In this document: positions 29,434 through 39,187 of the stretch, piece by piece
How the letters are laid out: every line of letters begins with the position of its first letter
How positions within the stretch are numbered: the first letter of the stretch is position 1
Assembly: GCA_947498785.1 (NCBI GenBank)
Contig: CANMLS010000013.1
Span: 1 to 64,000, forward strand
DNA from: an uncultured Aquimarina sp.
GTDB taxonomy: Bacteria; Bacteroidota; Bacteroidia; Flavobacteriales; Flavobacteriaceae
DNA length: 64,000 bases
Direction of reading: 5' to 3'
Notes under the pieces: model-generated
The model's input: the letters and a program-made list of their open reading frames with translations, nothing else
What the model was told of the DNA's origin: nothing
The model's database searches: none
Made by a program: the position numbers and the translations under genes

Positions 29434-30963
29434 TTATAATTCTACATGTTGAATAACGAAATTATCTAATAAGATTTCGGGATTAGCTCCGCCTGCAGGA
29501 TCGGCTATTATTTGCATATAAATACCTCCTAAGAAATCAGCAGGAACAGTTGTTGGTCCTGCTGCACCATTACCGAGAATTATACTTCGTGTTTGCCAGG
29601 TTCCATCAGCTACAAGACCGCAACAGCCTACATTGGTAAAATTTCTATACTCATCTGAAAAAATTCCTTTTTCATATATTCTAAAGGTAAAATTCGTATC
29701 GCCAGGGAAGCCTACAGGTAGTTTATAATCAAAAGTTAATCTAATCTGATTACCTGCTTTTACCTGAAACGCATCTTCTAAGGAGATTATAAAATTATTT
29801 CCTACATCAATTCCTTGAATATTCATAGCAGAACTGCTATCATTTCCAGGCGATACTTGAGCCCTGATAACCCCAGCAGGGTCTGTTCCAAATGGAGTAC
29901 TCCACTGAATATCTCCTTCTTCAAAAGTAGGATCTTTTGTTATTAGATTAGGATTAAAAATTTCAATCATTGTTTCTGCTAAAGATGGTGCTGGAAAAGC
30001 ATCTGAAGATTTTAAATTAGTTACCACATATGCTAGGGTAGCAGTTTGTGTATTTTTAATATTAACAGTAGGAGTAACAATTAAATTCGAAGGGTTATCT
30101 GGATCTATCAAAACAGAACTTATTGAGACAGGAGCAGCATCTACCATAAGAGTAAAATTTGATATTGGATCTAATGATGTCGGGTCTAAATCTCTAGAAT
30201 ACGAAATAATGATTTGTCCATCTTCGTTTTCTATTACTTCTGGTGCAATTGTTAAGGGTTTTGAGGAAGGAATAACTTTTAGATTAACACTTTTAAGGTC
30301 TTGAGAAAAAGGTTTATCATCAAAGGCTCTAAGTACAACTGTGTATAAACCCAAAGCTTTAAATTGAAATTCTAAATCTATAGTTTTTACAGAATCTATC
30401 ACCTTTGTTGTGTTATTTACAATTGCCCACTCAGCTGTCTCTGTTTCACTACTTGTATTAGTGAAAATTCCAGTTTCGCCAGCTTCAATTTGCAGTTGAC
30501 CATCAACTAAGGTTATAGGTGCTTCTGTTGTAAAATTTGCTTTAATAGGAGGAAGAATTTTTACAAACGCAGTGTCCTTTGCAACTTCTGGAGGAACAGG
30601 TCCGTTAAAGGTAGGTTCCAAAATAACTTCAATTGATCGAGGATTATCATCTTTAAGTTTCTTAAAAATAACAGTAAATTCTTTCTCCTTGGTAGAAGTG
30701 TCGTTATCACTTCCCAAAATGTCTACTGCTCCCTCAGGAAAAGTCCATAATCTATCATTAGAAAAAATAGAGAGATCGTTGTATTTTGAAGTATCTCCAG
30801 CTCTAACTTCTGTCTCCCCTGGTATTAAGGCTGTGTTAATACTACTAATAATTAAGGCGTTACCACCTCTGTCATTAGGGATTTCATATTCGTTTGTTGT
30901 ACAGGAGATTATAAACCCCATGATCAAACAAACATATGCTGTACTTTTAAATATATTTTTCAT
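29434..30963 (-). CDS. Surface glycan-binding lipoprotein with PKD domain (SGBP/SusE-position)
   Basis: This 509-residue lipoprotein has a signal ending IISC (Cys21). A PKD-like Ig domain (about 130-235) shows GETGIFTNTSSETETAEWAI and GLYTVVLRAFDD. A further Ig-like domain (about 240-340) and a C-terminal jelly-roll of CBM type (about 345-509) follow, the last with many exposed aromatics. It directly follows susD, the usual place of a surface glycan-binding protein that feeds the SusCD transporter. Members of this group differ widely in sequence, so the assignment rests on layout and position. The ligand is presumably agar/porphyran oligosaccharide. Confidence 0.8.
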   Translation of the reverse strand: MKNIFKSTAYVCLIMGFIISCTTNEYEIPNDRGGNALIISSINTALIPGETEVRAGDTSKYNDLSIFSNDRLWTFPEGAVDILGSDNDTSTKEKEFTVIFKKLKDDNPRSIEVILEPTFNGPVPPEVAKDTAFVKILPPIKANFTTEAPITLVDGQLQIEAGETGIFTNTSSETETAEWAIVNNTTKVIDSVKTIDLEFQFKALGLYTVVLRAFDDKPFSQDLKSVNLKVIPSSKPLTIAPEVIENEDGQIIISYSRDLDPTSLDPISNFTLMVDAAPVSISSVLIDPDNPSNLIVTPTVNIKNTQTATLAYVVTNLKSSDAFPAPSLAETMIEIFNPNLITKDPTFEEGDIQWSTPFGTDPAGVIRAQVSPGNDSSSAMNIQGIDVGNNFIISLEDAFQVKAGNQIRLTFDYKLPVGFPGDTNFTFRIYEKGIFSDEYRNFTNVGCCGLVADGTWQTRSIILGNGAAGPTTVPADFLGGIYMQIIADPAGGANPEILLDNFVIQHVEL

Positions 30964-30989
30964 AATATTTAATATAATTTAAAATTCTA

Positions 30990-32864
30990 TTAATTATTTA
31001 ATAATGGGTTTTGTATTATTTCTTGCGATGGAAGTGGGTAATACAAATCTTCTGGACCAAAATTCACTTTCCTGAATTGGAAATCCTGGAGATTATTTTC
31101 TACAAATTCTGGTAATATTTCAAAATCTGCAATATCAAGAGTTGTAGGAGCATAAAGTACTTCACCTAATTCTATAAATCGTGCTGCTGGACCACCAGGT
31201 CTTCTCCTTAAATCCTGCCAACAAATACCTCTTCCTTCCCATGCAAATTCTGCAGGTCTCTCCTTGTTAAATAAATGCAGAACAATATTATCTGCGGTTA
31301 ATGCTTGAGCAGGAATTTTAAGTGTTGGGTCTAATGCATCATTTATAGCTGTGATTTCATCTATTTTTGCCTGAGCTTCGACAGGAGTATCTCCAGAATC
31401 AGGTTTAAGGTTAGAAAACGTGTTTAAGATTATAGGAGAGGTAGCTACTCCAGCAAATAAAGCTTCTAATGTTATCAATCCAGAGCGTTGTCTTACTCTA
31501 TTAATGTATGTAAGTGCTTCTGGTATTGCCGCATTGCCTTGTCCACGTAATAAGGCTTCTGCATACATAAGGTATACATCTGCTAATCGAATTACTCGTT
31601 CATTAATTCCAGAGTTTCTAGGTTCTGCTTCTAAGGTATGGTTCGCAAATTTTTTAACCTGTGCTCTAGAGAGTACCCTTGTAAAAACTTCTCTTGTGGA
31701 TTGTCCATAATATAAAGAGCCATCATCTTCAAAAGCTATCGAAGCGTTACTACGTACAGATGTTGTTCTGTCTGAACTTAATATAAAAGGTGCATTATCG
31801 GCATCACTAGCATTAGGCTTATACCCTTCGTCATAGATTGTTACGGGTGTTTGGTTTATTGGTAAGTTAGGATCAATTACTTCATTACGATATAAAGAAG
31901 AAGTAAAGTGGGTAGAAAATAAGAAACCAAATCCACCTCCTTGTCGTTGCCAAGATGTTGGTCTTAATGTAGACTCATTAGTATTGTTGCCTTCGCCATC
32001 ACCAAAATTACCACCACTAATTGGGTTATTTATAAAGAATTGAACTTCGAAAATTGATTCTGAATTAAATTCACCCTCTTCATTAAAGTTTTGAGCAATA
32101 TCATTTACAAGTTCATACTCACCAGAGTCTATAACTTTCTTAAATTCTTCTGCTGCTCTTGTAAAATTTTCTTCATATAAATATACTTTTCCTAAAATAG
32201 AGGTAGCTGCTCCCCATGTAGCTCTTCCTTCTTGCTTTTCATTAGACCAGTTTAATCGACCCCTTAAGTTGGTTTGTGCCATAGTTAAATCCTCAATAAT
32301 TTGATTAAAAACAACGTTTCTTTCTTCTATAGGAAATCTTGTTTCTTCTAAATTTTGAGGTAATACTATTGGATAGGGTACAGCTCCATTATTAAAATTA
32401 GTAGCTAACCAAAACATGGCTATACCACGTAAAAAATATGCTTCACCAAGGATTTCCCTTTTAACAGTTTCATCCATCTCAATATTTGGAACATTTGCTA
32501 ATACTGCATTTGCTCTAAAGACTATTTTGTATAAATCTTCCCATTGACGAAAAATATCCTGATTAGTTGTATTAACTAAAGCATTATCAAATTCAAGACT
32601 CTCAGATCTTCTTCCTATATTTCCAACTCTACCAGCTTCAGATTGCAAAGCCAAGGCCAGAACTGCTGTAGATCCTAAAACGCCATTAAATTGTAAGGAA
32701 CTATACCCTGAATAAATCCCTGCCTCAGCATCTCGTTGCGTTTTCCAAAAATTTTGGGCACTTAATGAATTTCTGTTTTCAGCTTCCAAAAGGTCGTCTT
32801 GACTACAACTAAAGAATGTTGTGTTTAAAATGACGAAAGATAAAATTATTGCTATTTTTTTCAT
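30990..32864 (-). CDS. susD: SusD/RagB family starch-binding-like outer membrane lipoprotein
   Basis: This 624-residue lipoprotein has a signal ending FFSC (Cys20) and the SusD N-terminus with TPR-type helices (DDLLEAENRNSLSAQNFW). Typical family segments are RLADVYLMYAEALLRG, INRVRQRSG and FNKERPAEFAWEGRG followed by WQDLRR near the C-terminus. SusD proteins form the lid over the SusC channel and bind the oligosaccharide. The gene follows susC by 11 bp and precedes the SGBP gene by 26 bp, so all are co-transcribed. It is longer than many SusD proteins (usually 480-600 residues). Confidence 0.93.
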   Translation of the reverse strand: MKKIAIILSFVILNTTFFSCSQDDLLEAENRNSLSAQNFWKTQRDAEAGIYSGYSSLQFNGVLGSTAVLALALQSEAGRVGNIGRRSESLEFDNALVNTTNQDIFRQWEDLYKIVFRANAVLANVPNIEMDETVKREILGEAYFLRGIAMFWLATNFNNGAVPYPIVLPQNLEETRFPIEERNVVFNQIIEDLTMAQTNLRGRLNWSNEKQEGRATWGAATSILGKVYLYEENFTRAAEEFKKVIDSGEYELVNDIAQNFNEEGEFNSESIFEVQFFINNPISGGNFGDGEGNNTNESTLRPTSWQRQGGGFGFLFSTHFTSSLYRNEVIDPNLPINQTPVTIYDEGYKPNASDADNAPFILSSDRTTSVRSNASIAFEDDGSLYYGQSTREVFTRVLSRAQVKKFANHTLEAEPRNSGINERVIRLADVYLMYAEALLRGQGNAAIPEALTYINRVRQRSGLITLEALFAGVATSPIILNTFSNLKPDSGDTPVEAQAKIDEITAINDALDPTLKIPAQALTADNIVLHLFNKERPAEFAWEGRGICWQDLRRRPGGPAARFIELGEVLYAPTTLDIADFEILPEFVENNLQDFQFRKVNFGPEDLYYPLPSQEIIQNPLLNN

Positions 32865-32875
32865 TGCTTTTTTTT

Positions 32876-35800
32876 TTAAAATCCAACTTCTACTCCAATT
32901 CGACCCGATGCTGTAATAGGTGTAAATCCTCTGTCTAAACCTCTAGAGAATAAGCCGTCACCACCTACTTCTGGGTCATAACCTGTATAATCGGTTATGG
33001 TAAGTAAATTTGATGCACCTAAATATATTCTTAATTTTGAAACGCCTATTTTTGATAATATATCTTTAGAAAGACTATATCCTAATTGAACATTTCTAAG
33101 TCTTATATAATCCCCATCTTCTAAGAACCTATCTGTAATAGGTGAATAATTTGTATTAACAGTACCTTCTCTGTTAATAGGGATATCAGAAGTAGGATTA
33201 CTAGGAGTATATGCAAATAATAGATCTCTGTGATTTTGTTGATTGTAAGCTAATGCTTTAGGACCGTTTAATATCTTACTACCATAAGAACCAAACCAAC
33301 TCATATTGAAATCAAAGTTTTTATAGTCTAAATTTAGGTTTAAACCTACTTCGAAATCAGGAGTGTTATTTCCAGCAAAAATACGATCATTATTATTATC
33401 GATGGTTCCATCTCCATCTGAATCAACAAGTCTTACATCTCCAATTTGTGCTCCTTCAGCAAGTCCGCCAAGTAGTAGATATTGATCCAATTCTTCTTGA
33501 GTTCGAATAATACCATCTGTTGGTAATAGGAAGAATGCTCCTGCCTGAAAACCTTCTCTAGCAAAATTAACAGGGAAAATAGAAAGAGCATTACTTCCAG
33601 GAGTAATTCGATCACCTGTAATTTGTGAATTAGCTCCGTTTAATTTAGTTACTTCATTTTTATTGGTAGTAAATATACCGCTTACACCCCATTTAAGTGC
33701 ATGATCACGGTTTTTATAACCTATTGATAGTTCTATTCCTTCATTAGTTAATTCTCCAATATTAGAAGCTACTGTAGGTGGTTGACCGTTTGCTCCTTCA
33801 GCTCCTGCACTAGCGGGTAATACCACATTAAATAATAAATCTTCTTTTTTAACGGTATAATATTCTCCAGTAAAGGTTAATTTGTTATTAAATAAACTCA
33901 GATCAATACCATAATTATCAGAGATACTAGTTTCCCATCGTAAATCTCTATTAAAAATTCGAGTTTGATTTAAACCGTTTGCGATATTATTATCTGTTCC
34001 TAATGGTACATTTAGATTATTGGTAATTAAAGGTACGGTTTGAAAATCTCCAATATTTTGATTTCCCACTTCACCATGACTGGCTCTTAACTTTAAATCA
34101 TTAATAAAAGAAAAAGCAGAAATGTTTTTAAAGAATTCTTCTCTTGCTACAGACCAGGCAATTGATACTCCCCAGAATGGTTCGAATCTATTTTCTCGTT
34201 CGAATTTACTAGATCCATCAAAACGAATATTTCCTCTAACTAAATATTTTCCTTTATAATCATATCCTAAAGTTCCTATTATTCCTATGATTGATGAAGG
34301 GGTGTCATTACCACTAACACTTATGTTTTCTCTATCAATCGCTTGATCAATAGCTGGCAATTCATTAGTTACGAATTCATTAACAGTAGTTCTTGTTGTT
34401 GCCCAAAGTCTATTTTCTAAAGTATATCCAGTAAGTAGTGATAGATTGTGATTACCAAAACGTTTTTTGTAATCCAAAATCCCTTCTACAGAGGTTTGTT
34501 CAAACGTAGTGGTTGATTCTTGTAACGTAGCTATCGCTTGATTTGCTCTACTTGGAATTAATACTCCAGTAGTTTCGTCTACAAATCTAAATCCAGGCTT
34601 AAAGAATATAGCTCTAGTAGTTGTTCTGTTACCACTAAGATTAAACCTGGCATTAAGGCCCTCAGTAAGTTCATAGCTAAATTGTAGTGTTCCACCAGCA
34701 CTGTTACTTTCATTTGTACTAGTTTCTTGAAGTTTCTGAAGAATATTTCCAAAAACATTGAATTGATTTTCATTTCCTGTTAATGAATTTCCTTCTTGAA
34801 GACTTTCAGGTCCAGCTTCTGTGGCAGGTGCTTTTATAGCTTCGTATAATATAGCCCATGGTTCTCTATTAGCATCCGATCTGCTCAGGGACATACTAGA
34901 AAACAATTTGAATCTCCCTTTCTTAAAATTACCATTTAGTCTTAGGTTTGTACGTCTAAAATCCGATTTTTTGTAAACACCATCCTGATTAAGGTTATCG
35001 GCAACTAAACTAAAGTTTGCTACATCGTTACCTCCTGATAACCTAACATTGTAGTTTCTCGTTACAGCATTATCATTAAGAATCTCTTCTTGCCAATCTG
35101 TATTGTTATCAAGTGCTTTTGGATTTATAGCTAAGACACCATTAATTTCAAAAGGTAATCCAGAATTTTGTAGAAATTGCCTGTTTAAAGCAATAAACTC
35201 AGAACCTGTGAGCGTAGGTAAACTAGATGTAATTCTGTTTATAGCAGTATAAGTGGAGAAGTTTACATTAAGAGCACCAGACTTTGCTCTTTTTGTAGTA
35301 ATAATAATCACCCCCCCGGATGCTCTAGAACCATAAATTGCAGCAGTTGCTCCATCTTTAAGTACTTCTATGGATTCAATTTCATTAGGACTAATGTTTG
35401 GGTTGTCAGAAAAAGGAACGCCATCTATTATATATAATGGTCCCAATGAATTATTTGCGGGGTTAGCAATTCCTCCATTGGGGTTTAAGTCAGCAGTTCC
35501 ATTACTAGATAATGAATTAGCACCACGAATCTGGATGTTTATTTTTGACCCTGGAGCACCACTTTGTGCCTGGACATTTACTCCTGCAAGTTGCCCCTGC
35601 AATGCTTCTGCAAAGTTTCCTACGGCTTGCCTTTCCAAGACTTCACTTTTTACAGAACTAATAGAACCAGAAATTTCTCTTTTGGATTGCGCTTGATATC
35701 CAACTACAATTATTTCATCTAATTCAGAAACATTAGTAGTTAATGATACATCAAGTTTAGGTTTATTTTCAACAGTTACTTCTTTACTATTAAAACCAAC

Positions 35801-36043
35801 TGATGAAAAAATCAAGATATCACCAACATTAGCTTTTATCTCATATAATCCATCAAAATCTGTAACAGTACCATTTTGTGTACCCTTGATTATAACATTG
35901 ACTCCCAATAAGGGGTTATCTCCTTCTACTACTGTACCTTTTACAGTAATCGACTGAGCTTGCATCACACCAAAGCTCATTACTAGCAAAAGTAAAATAG
36001 TATAGCTTTTATGCTTGTGGTTCACAAGTAAATTGAATTTCAT
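32876..36043 (-). CDS. susC: SusC/RagA family TonB-linked outer membrane transporter
   Basis: This is a TonB-dependent transporter of about 1055 residues. I take the ATG at 36043, which begins a signal peptide ending VMQAQ; the open frame extends to 36094, but the upstream part overlaps the likely promoter. The order is a carboxypeptidase-regulatory-like domain (VKGTVVEGDNPLLGVNV), a TonB box/plug start (DEIIVVGYQ), a plug with LYIIDGVPFSD and SIEVLKDGATAAIYGSRASGGVIIITTK, and a beta-barrel ending IGVEVGF with the terminal Phe. It imports oligosaccharides too big for porins, powered by TonB. It is the first gene of the susC-susD-SGBP-FG-GAP operon, with an operator-like repeat and a flavobacterial promoter directly upstream. 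Confidence 0.94.
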   Translation of the reverse strand: MKFNLLVNHKHKSYTILLLLVMSFGVMQAQSITVKGTVVEGDNPLLGVNVIIKGTQNGTVTDFDGLYEIKANVGDILIFSSVGFNSKEVTVENKPKLDVSLTTNVSELDEIIVVGYQAQSKREISGSISSVKSEVLERQAVGNFAEALQGQLAGVNVQAQSGAPGSKINIQIRGANSLSSNGTADLNPNGGIANPANNSLGPLYIIDGVPFSDNPNISPNEIESIEVLKDGATAAIYGSRASGGVIIITTKRAKSGALNVNFSTYTAINRITSSLPTLTGSEFIALNRQFLQNSGLPFEINGVLAINPKALDNNTDWQEEILNDNAVTRNYNVRLSGGNDVANFSLVADNLNQDGVYKKSDFRRTNLRLNGNFKKGRFKLFSSMSLSRSDANREPWAILYEAIKAPATEAGPESLQEGNSLTGNENQFNVFGNILQKLQETSTNESNSAGGTLQFSYELTEGLNARFNLSGNRTTTRAIFFKPGFRFVDETTGVLIPSRANQAIATLQESTTTFEQTSVEGILDYKKRFGNHNLSLLTGYTLENRLWATTRTTVNEFVTNELPAIDQAIDRENISVSGNDTPSSIIGIIGTLGYDYKGKYLVRGNIRFDGSSKFERENRFEPFWGVSIAWSVAREEFFKNISAFSFINDLKLRASHGEVGNQNIGDFQTVPLITNNLNVPLGTDNNIANGLNQTRIFNRDLRWETSISDNYGIDLSLFNNKLTFTGEYYTVKKEDLLFNVVLPASAGAEGANGQPPTVASNIGELTNEGIELSIGYKNRDHALKWGVSGIFTTNKNEVTKLNGANSQITGDRITPGSNALSIFPVNFAREGFQAGAFFLLPTDGIIRTQEELDQYLLLGGLAEGAQIGDVRLVDSDGDGTIDNNNDRIFAGNNTPDFEVGLNLNLDYKNFDFNMSWFGSYGSKILNGPKALAYNQQNHRDLLFAYTPSNPTSDIPINREGTVNTNYSPITDRFLEDGDYIRLRNVQLGYSLSKDILSKIGVSKLRIYLGASNLLTITDYTGYDPEVGGDGLFSRGLDRGFTPITASGRIGVEVGF

Positions 36044-36091
36044 ACTTTGTAATTTTTGTGTGTTAATTTTTAGATTTTCTAATAATCTTAA

Positions 36092-36121
36092 CAAAAATTC
36101 ATATAAATTGATATATTACAA
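36092..36121 (-). promoter_or_regulatory. Probable susC promoter (flavobacterial type)
   Basis: On the minus strand TTG (36121-36119), a 19-bp spacer and AATTTTTG (36099-36092) match the Bacteroidota consensus TTG-N19-TAnnTTTG with one mismatch. The candidate operator begins 4 bp upstream of the TTG, where an activator would touch RNA polymerase. The predicted transcript start fits the ATG at 36043. Confidence 0.6.
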
Positions 36122-36124
36122 GTA

Positions 36125-36155
36125 ACATATGTTTCAATTCATAAGACAAATGTTT
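36125..36155 (-). promoter_or_regulatory. Candidate operator, 21-bp-phased direct repeat (susC)
   Basis: Written on the plus strand, ACATATGTTT (36125-36134) and ACAAATGTTT (36146-36155) are separated by 11 bp. The site abuts the -35-like TTG of the susC promoter. It is the clearest of the four copies because a promoter can be seen next to it. Confidence 0.7.
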
Positions 36156-36173
36156 TATTTGTAAATGAGTTAA

Positions 36174-36204
36174 ACCCTTAAAAAGGGTGTGGTTTTTAAG
36201 GGGT
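36174..36204. repeat. Inverted repeat upstream of the susC operator
   Basis: ACCCTTAAAAA (36174-36184) and TTTTTAAGGGGT (36193-36204) form an 11-bp stem with one bulged G and an 8-base loop. It lies about 20 bp beyond the susC operator. It may be a second protein site or the remains of a terminator. Confidence 0.4.
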
Positions 36205-37408
36205 GAATAAACGAATGGGGAACAGTTTTTTTTGTAGAATTAATGGTTTTTTAAAATATTTGTTTTTTTTGTAAAATATTGATTGTTAGTGTAGTAAAAT
36301 GAATATATACTTGAAGATATTGCTGAATCTTTTCAATGTTTATAAAAAAGTAATTTTGTTTTTGTATAATTTATACACAAATGATCTTTGTAAAAGAAGC
36401 TATTTGTTGAACATATGGTGCATTTTTATGTATGTTTTTAATTCAAAGATTGAATCTGAAATTGTCTAATTTTTTTCAATTCATTATAAAAATGCTATTC
36501 TAAGCATGATTTTGGTGTTTTTTAGATCGTAGTACTGATATAAGTATAAAAAATACTTCAATTGATCAAAAAGTTTATACTGCTTCATTAAAAAATTAAC
36601 TCAACATGAGTTCGTAAGATTGTTTATGTGCTTTACTATCCAAATTAAAATAAATTGGTGTTTATTGATAATACGAAAAGGGTTTTGTAAAGCATTCTTG
36701 CATAAAGAAACTCTATTAATTTCATTTGTTAACATCACCAAAAAAAGAAAAAAAGGAGGTTTTTGAGGAAACAGAATCATTATCATCTGTATGTTAACTT
36801 TTTGAAGTGGTTTTTTAGGTTTTTTGACTAATAATGAATACTCATAGTTTTATGTACTGGGTTGATGTAGGAAGAAATATACTATTTCTATCCGAAGCGA
36901 TCAAATCTTAGAACATAAACTAGGAGGTTAAAATGCTTTAAATCAATAATTCTAATTTTTATGTTCATAAAATTGAAGCGACCCGTGTAAACTCAATAAC
37001 CGAATTAACCCGTTGTGCATTTAAGAAGAATACTAGAAAAAAGCGTCACTTCGTGTTTTGTTGTAATTAAATGAAGACAAAATGTATCGAGAATAACTTT
37101 TTTTAGTCGACAATCTTATTCTTGATACATCTCTCCTAAAGCCGAAGCACTACTACCATTAACAGATTTTGGTTGAAAAAATGTCTAAATACACAACGGG
37201 TTGAATTATTTAAATTGTAAATAGTATACAAATGAAGTAAATCATACCATATATGTTGCATTAAAATTTTATTACGATTTATATTATTAAAATAGATATT
37301 AGCTGATCAAAAATTATTAACTAAAAAGACATATGTTCTATGAATATATATAATGTATTGATATATTCGTTGCTATAACTAAACAGGAATTTATAGAATT
37401 AAAACATT
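36205..37408. other. 1.2-kb gap between susC and the symporter
   Basis: This divergent gap carries the susC upstream region, about 800 bp of AT-rich sequence in which I see no gene (36230-37000), the 196-bp inverted-repeat element at 37007-37202 and the symporter promoter region (37203-37408). The latter has one half-site-like ACATATGT at 37329 but no convincing second half-site. Confidence 0.5.
37007..37202 (-). mobile_element. 196-bp MITE-like element, copy A, with TIRs and target duplication
   Basis: Terminal inverted repeats of 17 bp match at 16 positions (left AACCCGTTGTGCATTTA; right is its complement with one change). GAATT occurs directly on both sides (37002-37006 and 37203-37207), as expected for a 5-bp target duplication. 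The interior holds an imperfect palindrome (ATGTATCGAGAATAA at 37082 and TTATTCTTGATACAT at 37116). There is no coding frame, so it must have been moved by a transposase encoded elsewhere. Confidence 0.75.
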
Positions 37409-38983
37409 ATGGGAGTTATTTCATTTATAGGATTTACATTATTAGTGGCTTTAATATCATATTTAGCTACCAGAAAAACAAATGAGAATACCTCAGAAGG
37501 ATATTTTTTAGGAGGAAGAAGCCTTACAGCTACGGTTATTGCTGGTTCTTTGTTATTGACAAATCTTTCTACTGAGCAAATTGTCGGATTAAATGGAGAT
37601 GCATATACGGATGGTATTTTGGTAATGGCTTGGGAAACATTGGCTGCTATTGCTATGGTAATTACAGCAATATTTTTGTTACCTCGATATTTAAAAGGTG
37701 GAATTTCAACTCTTCCAACATTTTTAGAAAGACGCTTTGATAGTACTACAAAAGCATTAACTTCTGGATTGTTTCTTACAGGATATGCTGTAGTATTATT
37801 ACCCATGGTGCTTTTTACTGGATCTAAAGCAATTAGTGGAATGTTTGGTATTCCTGAAATGCTCGGAGTAAGTGAGTGGGGGGCAGTTTGGATTTGCGTA
37901 TGGGGAATTGGTATAATAGGTTCTATTTATGCTATTTTTGGTGGTTTAAAAGCAGTGGCAGTATCTGATACGATAAATGCAGTTGGTTTGTTAATAGGAG
38001 GTCTTTTAATACCTGTTTTTGGATTATTGGCTATTAGTGATGATGGTAGTGTCTTTGGAGGTTTAACCAAATTAACTACAGAACATCCCGAAAAATTCAA
38101 TGCAGTTGGAGGAGCAGACTCATCTATTCCATTTGCGACTATTTTTACAGGTATGATGCTGGTACAATTGTTCTATTGGGGAAGTAATCAACAAATCATT
38201 CAAAGAGCACTTGGGGCCAAAAACTTGGCTGAAGGGCAGAAAGGATTAACACTAGCAGCATTTATCAAAATATTAGGTCCTATTATTGTAGTTTTACCAG
38301 GGATTATAGCCTTTCATAAATATGGTCCAAATTTAAATACTAGTGATGTGTATCCCAAATTAGTAGCTGATGTGTTACCAGATGTTTGGGTTGGTTTTTT
38401 TGCGGCGGTGTTATTTGGTGCTATTTTGAGTTCTTTTAATTCTGCGTTAAATAGTTGTGTGACGTTATATGGTGTTGATATTTATAAGCAATTTATAAAT
38501 AAAGAAGCAGGAGATAATCAGATTGTAAAAATGGGTAAACGCTTTGGAGTTATTTTAGCCTTTTTTTCTATGTTAATCGCACCATTCTTGGTATATGCCG
38601 ACAGTATTTTTGGATACCTGCAAACTGTAAATGGAGCATATAGTATTCCAATTTTAACCGTTATTGTAATTGGTTTCTTAACAAAACGAGTACCAGCTTT
38701 GGCGGCCAAAGTAGGAGTAATATTTGCTTTTACTGTTTATGTTGGGTATATAATTTTGGCAAACGGATTTGAAGCAACAGATTTACATATGTTACATATG
38801 CAGGCGATTACATTTGTGTTAACTGTTGCTATTATGTTGATTATCGGTAAACTAAAACCAAGAAAGGATGATTATGTTCAAACATACACCGAAGAAGTAG
38901 ATGTAACACCATGGAAGTACGTTAAAATAGTAGGTATACTTATATGTTTGGTTGTATTGTCTACATATGTAATTTTTAGATAA
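37409..38983 (+). CDS. Sodium/solute symporter (SSS family, SGLT-like)
   Basis: This 524-residue inner-membrane protein has about 13-14 hydrophobic segments. The SSS signature regions are visible: GYFLGGRSLTA in the first loop, a sodium-site-like segment FGAILSSFNSALNS, and IFGGLKAVAVSDTINA. The relation is to the glucose/galactose branch of the family (SLC5-like). It should import a monosaccharide, probably D-galactose or its 6-O-methyl form, with sodium. It is transcribed alone, diverging from susC, and is followed by a hairpin terminator. It lies between two copies, in opposite orientation, of the same 200-bp repeat, which is odd and may reflect how the gene came here. Confidence 0.9.
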   Translation: MGVISFIGFTLLVALISYLATRKTNENTSEGYFLGGRSLTATVIAGSLLLTNLSTEQIVGLNGDAYTDGILVMAWETLAAIAMVITAIFLLPRYLKGGISTLPTFLERRFDSTTKALTSGLFLTGYAVVLLPMVLFTGSKAISGMFGIPEMLGVSEWGAVWICVWGIGIIGSIYAIFGGLKAVAVSDTINAVGLLIGGLLIPVFGLLAISDDGSVFGGLTKLTTEHPEKFNAVGGADSSIPFATIFTGMMLVQLFYWGSNQQIIQRALGAKNLAEGQKGLTLAAFIKILGPIIVVLPGIIAFHKYGPNLNTSDVYPKLVADVLPDVWVGFFAAVLFGAILSSFNSALNSCVTLYGVDIYKQFINKEAGDNQIVKMGKRFGVILAFFSMLIAPFLVYADSIFGYLQTVNGAYSIPILTVIVIGFLTKRVPALAAKVGVIFAFTVYVGYIILANGFEATDLHMLHMQAITFVLTVAIMLIIGKLKPRKDDYVQTYTEEVDVTPWKYVKIVGILICLVVLSTYVIFR

Positions 38984-39009
38984 TATATAATATCTTCATT
39001 AGATCAAAA

Positions 39010-39046
39010 TAAACCCTTTATTTATGTAATATAGGGTTTTGTTTTT
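39010..39046 (+). terminator. Intrinsic terminator after the symporter
   Basis: TAAACCCT-TTAT with ATA-AGGGTTT form a short stem (39010-39020 with 39030-39039), followed by a T-rich run. It lies 27 bp after the stop codon. Confidence 0.7.
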
Positions 39047-39187
39047 ACTTAGATTTCTCTTTCAAAAAATATTAATGTTAAAATTAAAAGACAATATAGT
39101 TTAACTATAAGATAAAATAGGGCAATATTTATGAAAACAATCTAACGTTCTTTGTATAATAAGAATCGGTATATTGTAATTAAAAAT

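Noticed and set aside
30572..30982. Plus-strand 136-residue frame over the SGBP N-terminus
   Set aside because: Antisense shadow of a supported lipoprotein gene.
36601..36786. 61-residue minus-strand frame in the susC-symporter gap
   Set aside because: No ribosome-binding context, no domain, and composition like the surrounding non-coding DNA.
37329..37356. ACATATGT upstream of the symporter as a further operator
   Set aside because: One good half-site only; the next ATGT is 20, not 21, bp away and otherwise differs. It may be a half-site or chance.
37399..37806. 135-residue minus-strand frame over the symporter start
   Set aside because: It lies fully antisense to a clear SSS transporter and shows no own domain; a shadow frame.
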